Source: MFD09286-c1 sp963701015
GTDB taxonomy: Bacteria > Bacteroidota > Bacteroidia > Bacteroidales > DTGW01
Direction of reading: 5' to 3'
Assembly: GCA_963701015.1 (NCBI GenBank)
Contig: OY969556.1
Coordinates: 1,550,001-1,614,000 of the forward strand
DNA: 64,000 nt
A program made the position numbers and the translations under genes. Positions 61,521 to 64,000 of this stretch are shown here, in pieces; positions within the stretch are counted from its first letter, which is position 1, and each line of letters begins with the position of its first letter. The notes beneath the pieces were generated by a model, which saw nothing but the letters and a program-made list of their open reading frames with translations, had not been told where the DNA came from and made no database searches.

Positions 61521-63716
61521 ATGATAAATCAAAAATTTAGATCTTTCGGAAAAATTCATATATATATATTAGTTATTACATCTGTTATATTATTAAGTTC
61601 ATGTAAACATTCGGGAAGAAATATTTCCGGTTATCGTGGCTTAAATTCTATCATGAAATTTGCATTTATTAATCCTTCAAAACCTGAAAAAGTTTCCAAG
61701 GAAGCAATGAACGATTTGCTATCACTTAAATATTCATTATTTACTTTAGGCATTCAATATACAAATATACCGGCCAACAAAATTGCATCCGAAAATTTGT
61801 TTAACTATGATGTTATCATTTTGCCTTACGCTGCTTCTAATGAATTACAATTAAATGAAATTGATATTATAAGAGCTGCCGTTATTGAAGGTTCAAATTT
61901 AGTATTCGATGGAAATTCTCCATTAGATACTGCAATGAATATAATTTTAAGCAAAGAAAAAATTTCTGTTGCACAAGCTATTAATACTTTGTTTCCGAAA
62001 ACACTATTATATTGGAATGATTCAATTACAGTGAATTATATCGATACAATACCTAAAAATTATAGTCCATTATGTATTGAAAGTAAAACTAAAAAGCCAA
62101 TTGCAATTAGTGGTAACATTGGAAAAGGTAAGTTTATATATTATGCAACCCTATTTGATGAAATCACGGATAAAGGATATTCGAAATTTCCTTTTCTATT
62201 TGAAAGTATGAACAAATTTTTTGGTCCAACAACATTAGCCGAAAGGAGTGGAGTTGAATTATTTTTTGACCCCGGTATGCGCGATGGATCAATAAGCATT
62301 GATGATTTAGCAAAACAATGGAGAAAAAATGGCGTAAAAAGAATATATGCCGCCGGATGGTATTTTGATTTTGGTTATGATTACGAAAGTTTGGTAGAAG
62401 CTTGTCATGCAAACGGAATTTTAATTTATTGCTGGCTCGAACCACCAATGGTTAGCAAAGGTTTTTGGGACGAACATCCTGAATGGCGAGAAAAAACTGC
62501 TTATCTAAAGGATGCAAAAATTGATTGGCGTTATTTAATGAATTTAGCTGATGCTGAATGCCGTAAAGCGGTATTTGATGCTGTTGGACATTTACTAACC
62601 ACTTATGACTGGGATGGGGTAGACCTTGCTGAACTTTATTTTGAACCTTCACCTGATGGGCCTGCCAATGCTGAAGAATTTACACCAATGAACGATATTG
62701 TCCGTGATGAATTTAAAAATTCAGCCGGATTCGATCCTTTTCAACTTTTCGATATTCAAAGCCCTCATTATTGGAGAAAAAATAAACCGGATTGGAAAAA
62801 GTTTGTAGATTATCGGAAATCATTATGTTTTCGATTGAAAACCTATTTCTTGGACTATCTTCAATCAGTGGAAATTAAAAAAAATAATTTTGAAATTATA
62901 TTGACAGTTATTGATGTTAGCCTTACACCTCAATTATCTGATTATATTGCAGAGGATACAAAAAATACACTTTTGTTATATAATAAATATGGATGCACGC
63001 TGCAAATTGAGGATCCTTCGAATTGCTGGGGATCAACTCCAAGCCGGTATGAAAAACTTGGAGAATTTTATCGAAAATATATAAAAGATGATGATAAACT
63101 AATATTTGATTGTAATGTTGTAAATAGCCATGTTCATGGTTATGGCGGTTTTCCTGCCGAGAAACCGACAGGTGAAGAAATTCGTCAAATAGTTTTTAAT
63201 ATGCAATTAAACAAAAGTCGTTCAGCTTTTTATGCCGAAGATGCCATAAATGAGAATGATTTTCAGAATATTAGTTCAGTGTTAGCCCGTGTTGTTGAAA
63301 TTAAAGAGATTTCGGATATTAAATGGGAAGTAAATACTCCTTTTACTATTAAAATAAATGCAGGTGCAAAAAATGTCAAATTTACAATAGATGGCGAACA
63401 ATGGAATGCTTTTGATGCAGGAAAAATTATTGTTCCGGTTGGGAAACACAAAATTAAATTCGACACTTTAAAAAATGAAAGTGCACCCTATCATTTGAAA
63501 ACTATTTCAGGAGAACTCCAATCTGCAGTTTTTAACCCAACAAAGTTCGGTTTTAATTATATCGAAAATATTAATTATTGTTATGCCATAATTGACAAAC
63601 AACCAATTAAACTTGAAATTGATGGTATTTATGAAGAACCGGATGTGATTAAAAGTGAATCTGACTATACATTAAAACTTCCAAAAGGAAACCATACAGT
63701 TATTGTATATTTTTAG
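61521..63716 (+). CDS. Lipoprotein with glycoside-hydrolase-like TIM barrel
   Basis: 731 residues from ATG at 61521 (preceded by AAAGGTG); an ATG 21 bases earlier is in frame but less likely. Lipobox LLSSC at about residue 28. Residues ~45-200 look like a glutamine-amidotransferase-type Rossmann domain (MKFAFINPSKPEKV, YDVIILPYAASNEL, GSNLVFDGNSPL). Residues ~245-560 resemble the TIM barrel of unclassified glycoside hydrolases (VKRIYAAGWYFDFGYDYESL, ILIYCWLEPP, YDWDGVDLAELYFEP, DPSNCWGSTPSRYEKLGEFY). The C-terminus is beta-rich. Acidic residues at strand ends (LAELYFEP, WLEPP) are catalytic candidates. Substrate unknown. It is divergent from the aromatic operon and ends 2 bases from the convergent WbqC-like gene. 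Confidence 0.8.
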   Translation: MINQKFRSFGKIHIYILVITSVILLSSCKHSGRNISGYRGLNSIMKFAFINPSKPEKVSKEAMNDLLSLKYSLFTLGIQYTNIPANKIASENLFNYDVIILPYAASNELQLNEIDIIRAAVIEGSNLVFDGNSPLDTAMNIILSKEKISVAQAINTLFPKTLLYWNDSITVNYIDTIPKNYSPLCIESKTKKPIAISGNIGKGKFIYYATLFDEITDKGYSKFPFLFESMNKFFGPTTLAERSGVELFFDPGMRDGSISIDDLAKQWRKNGVKRIYAAGWYFDFGYDYESLVEACHANGILIYCWLEPPMVSKGFWDEHPEWREKTAYLKDAKIDWRYLMNLADAECRKAVFDAVGHLLTTYDWDGVDLAELYFEPSPDGPANAEEFTPMNDIVRDEFKNSAGFDPFQLFDIQSPHYWRKNKPDWKKFVDYRKSLCFRLKTYFLDYLQSVEIKKNNFEIILTVIDVSLTPQLSDYIAEDTKNTLLLYNKYGCTLQIEDPSNCWGSTPSRYEKLGEFYRKYIKDDDKLIFDCNVVNSHVHGYGGFPAEKPTGEEIRQIVFNMQLNKSRSAFYAEDAINENDFQNISSVLARVVEIKEISDIKWEVNTPFTIKINAGAKNVKFTIDGEQWNAFDAGKIIVPVGKHKIKFDTLKNESAPYHLKTISGELQSAVFNPTKFGFNYIENINYCYAIIDKQPIKLEIDGIYEEPDVIKSESDYTLKLPKGNHTVIVYF

Positions 63717-63718
63717 GT

Positions 63719-64000
63719 TCAATTTAAAGTTAAACTTTCTTTTATAATATCTATAGTTGCAGGTCCCATATTAAAAAGTAAATCAATAATACTTAAATTT
63801 GGAATAAATCCGAACTTTAAGCCAAATACCTGGTAATATTCTACAGGTTTGAAAAATTTATCTTCAGCTAATTTTTTAAATTTTGGATGGATTGATTCAG
63901 AATAGTCGTCGAAACTTTCAGCAATTGATTTGAATTTGGATGTATAAATTATTTCAACTTTTAAATTTATTAATTCAAGAATAGTAGTTTGAAGTTGTTG
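63719..64000 (-). CDS. WbqC-like family protein, C-terminal part (start lies beyond the right edge)
   Basis: 94 codons are visible up to TGA at 63719. The end reads YYQVFGLKFGFIPNLSIIDL followed by LFNMGPATIDIIK, which is the C-terminal signature of WbqC-like proteins. These are widespread in Bacteroidota, often near surface-glycan or protein-export genes; their biochemical role is not settled. The N-terminal part is outside the window. Confidence 0.82.
   Translation of the reverse strand, partial: QQLQTTILELINLKVEIIYTSKFKSIAESFDDYSESIHPKFKKLAEDKFFKPVEYYQVFGLKFGFIPNLSIIDLLFNMGPATIDIIKESLTLN

Overview
The window is low-GC DNA from a member of the Bacteroidota. The evidence is two SusC/SusD pairs, lipoproteins with Cys-Lys-Lys-Asp signals, TTTG-N19/20-TAnnTTTG promoters, an ECF sigma/FecR pair, alternative complex III and a WbqC-like protein. 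The organism carries a large aerobic respiratory block, so it respires oxygen at least facultatively. No tRNA, rRNA, CRISPR array, insertion sequence or prophage was seen. Most genes lie on the minus strand.

Layout. 1-597: N-terminal part of a secreted trypsin-like protease, cut by the window edge. 747-4016: a cobalamin-uptake unit (riboswitch, BtuB-like receptor, BtuG-like lipoprotein). 4269-5570: an outer-surface protein with a carboxypeptidase-like domain. 5663-18534: one long operon, actABCDEF (alternative complex III), a UbiA-like membrane protein, an SCO protein and caa3 oxidase subunits I, III, IV and II. 18986-27487: a second oxidase operon. It has a three-gene module (multi-cluster Fe-S protein, NrfD-like protein, cytochrome c), a second SCO, a second caa3 oxidase whose subunit I gene carries an in-frame stop, and heme O synthase. 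27976-32738: a small unknown gene, icd, dnaX split by an A9 slippery run, and rpsF-rpsR-rplI. 32812-38776: a SusC/SusD locus with two accessory lipoproteins. 39225-56123: mazG and a polysaccharide utilisation locus with an ECF sigma factor, FecR, an STN-bearing SusC, SusD, a sugar porter, a clan GH-A hydrolase, a 1150-residue cytoplasmic enzyme and a GH3 enzyme. 56274-61371: the aromatic operon pheA, DAHP synthase/chorismate mutase, aroB, aroD, aroC, preceded by two Phe/Tyr leader-peptide attenuators in tandem. 61521-63716: a glycoside-hydrolase-like lipoprotein. 63719-64000: the C-terminal end of a WbqC-like protein.

How the genes work together. Complex III analogue 1 would pass electrons from menaquinol through cytochrome c domains to caa3 oxidase 1. 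The second operon looks like a slimmed version of the same design. The utilisation locus would bind a glycan at the surface, cleave it outside the cytoplasm (GH3, GH-A), import small sugars through the porter and finish degradation inside with the 1150-residue enzyme. The aromatic operon appears to be controlled by charging of tRNA-Phe and tRNA-Tyr.

The observations most worth following are the tandem attenuators (61093-61371), the probable programmed frameshift in dnaX (30374-30382), the interrupted subunit I tail (21764-21889), the reduced complex-III-like module (24226-27487) and the uncharacterised enzyme at 40057-43509.
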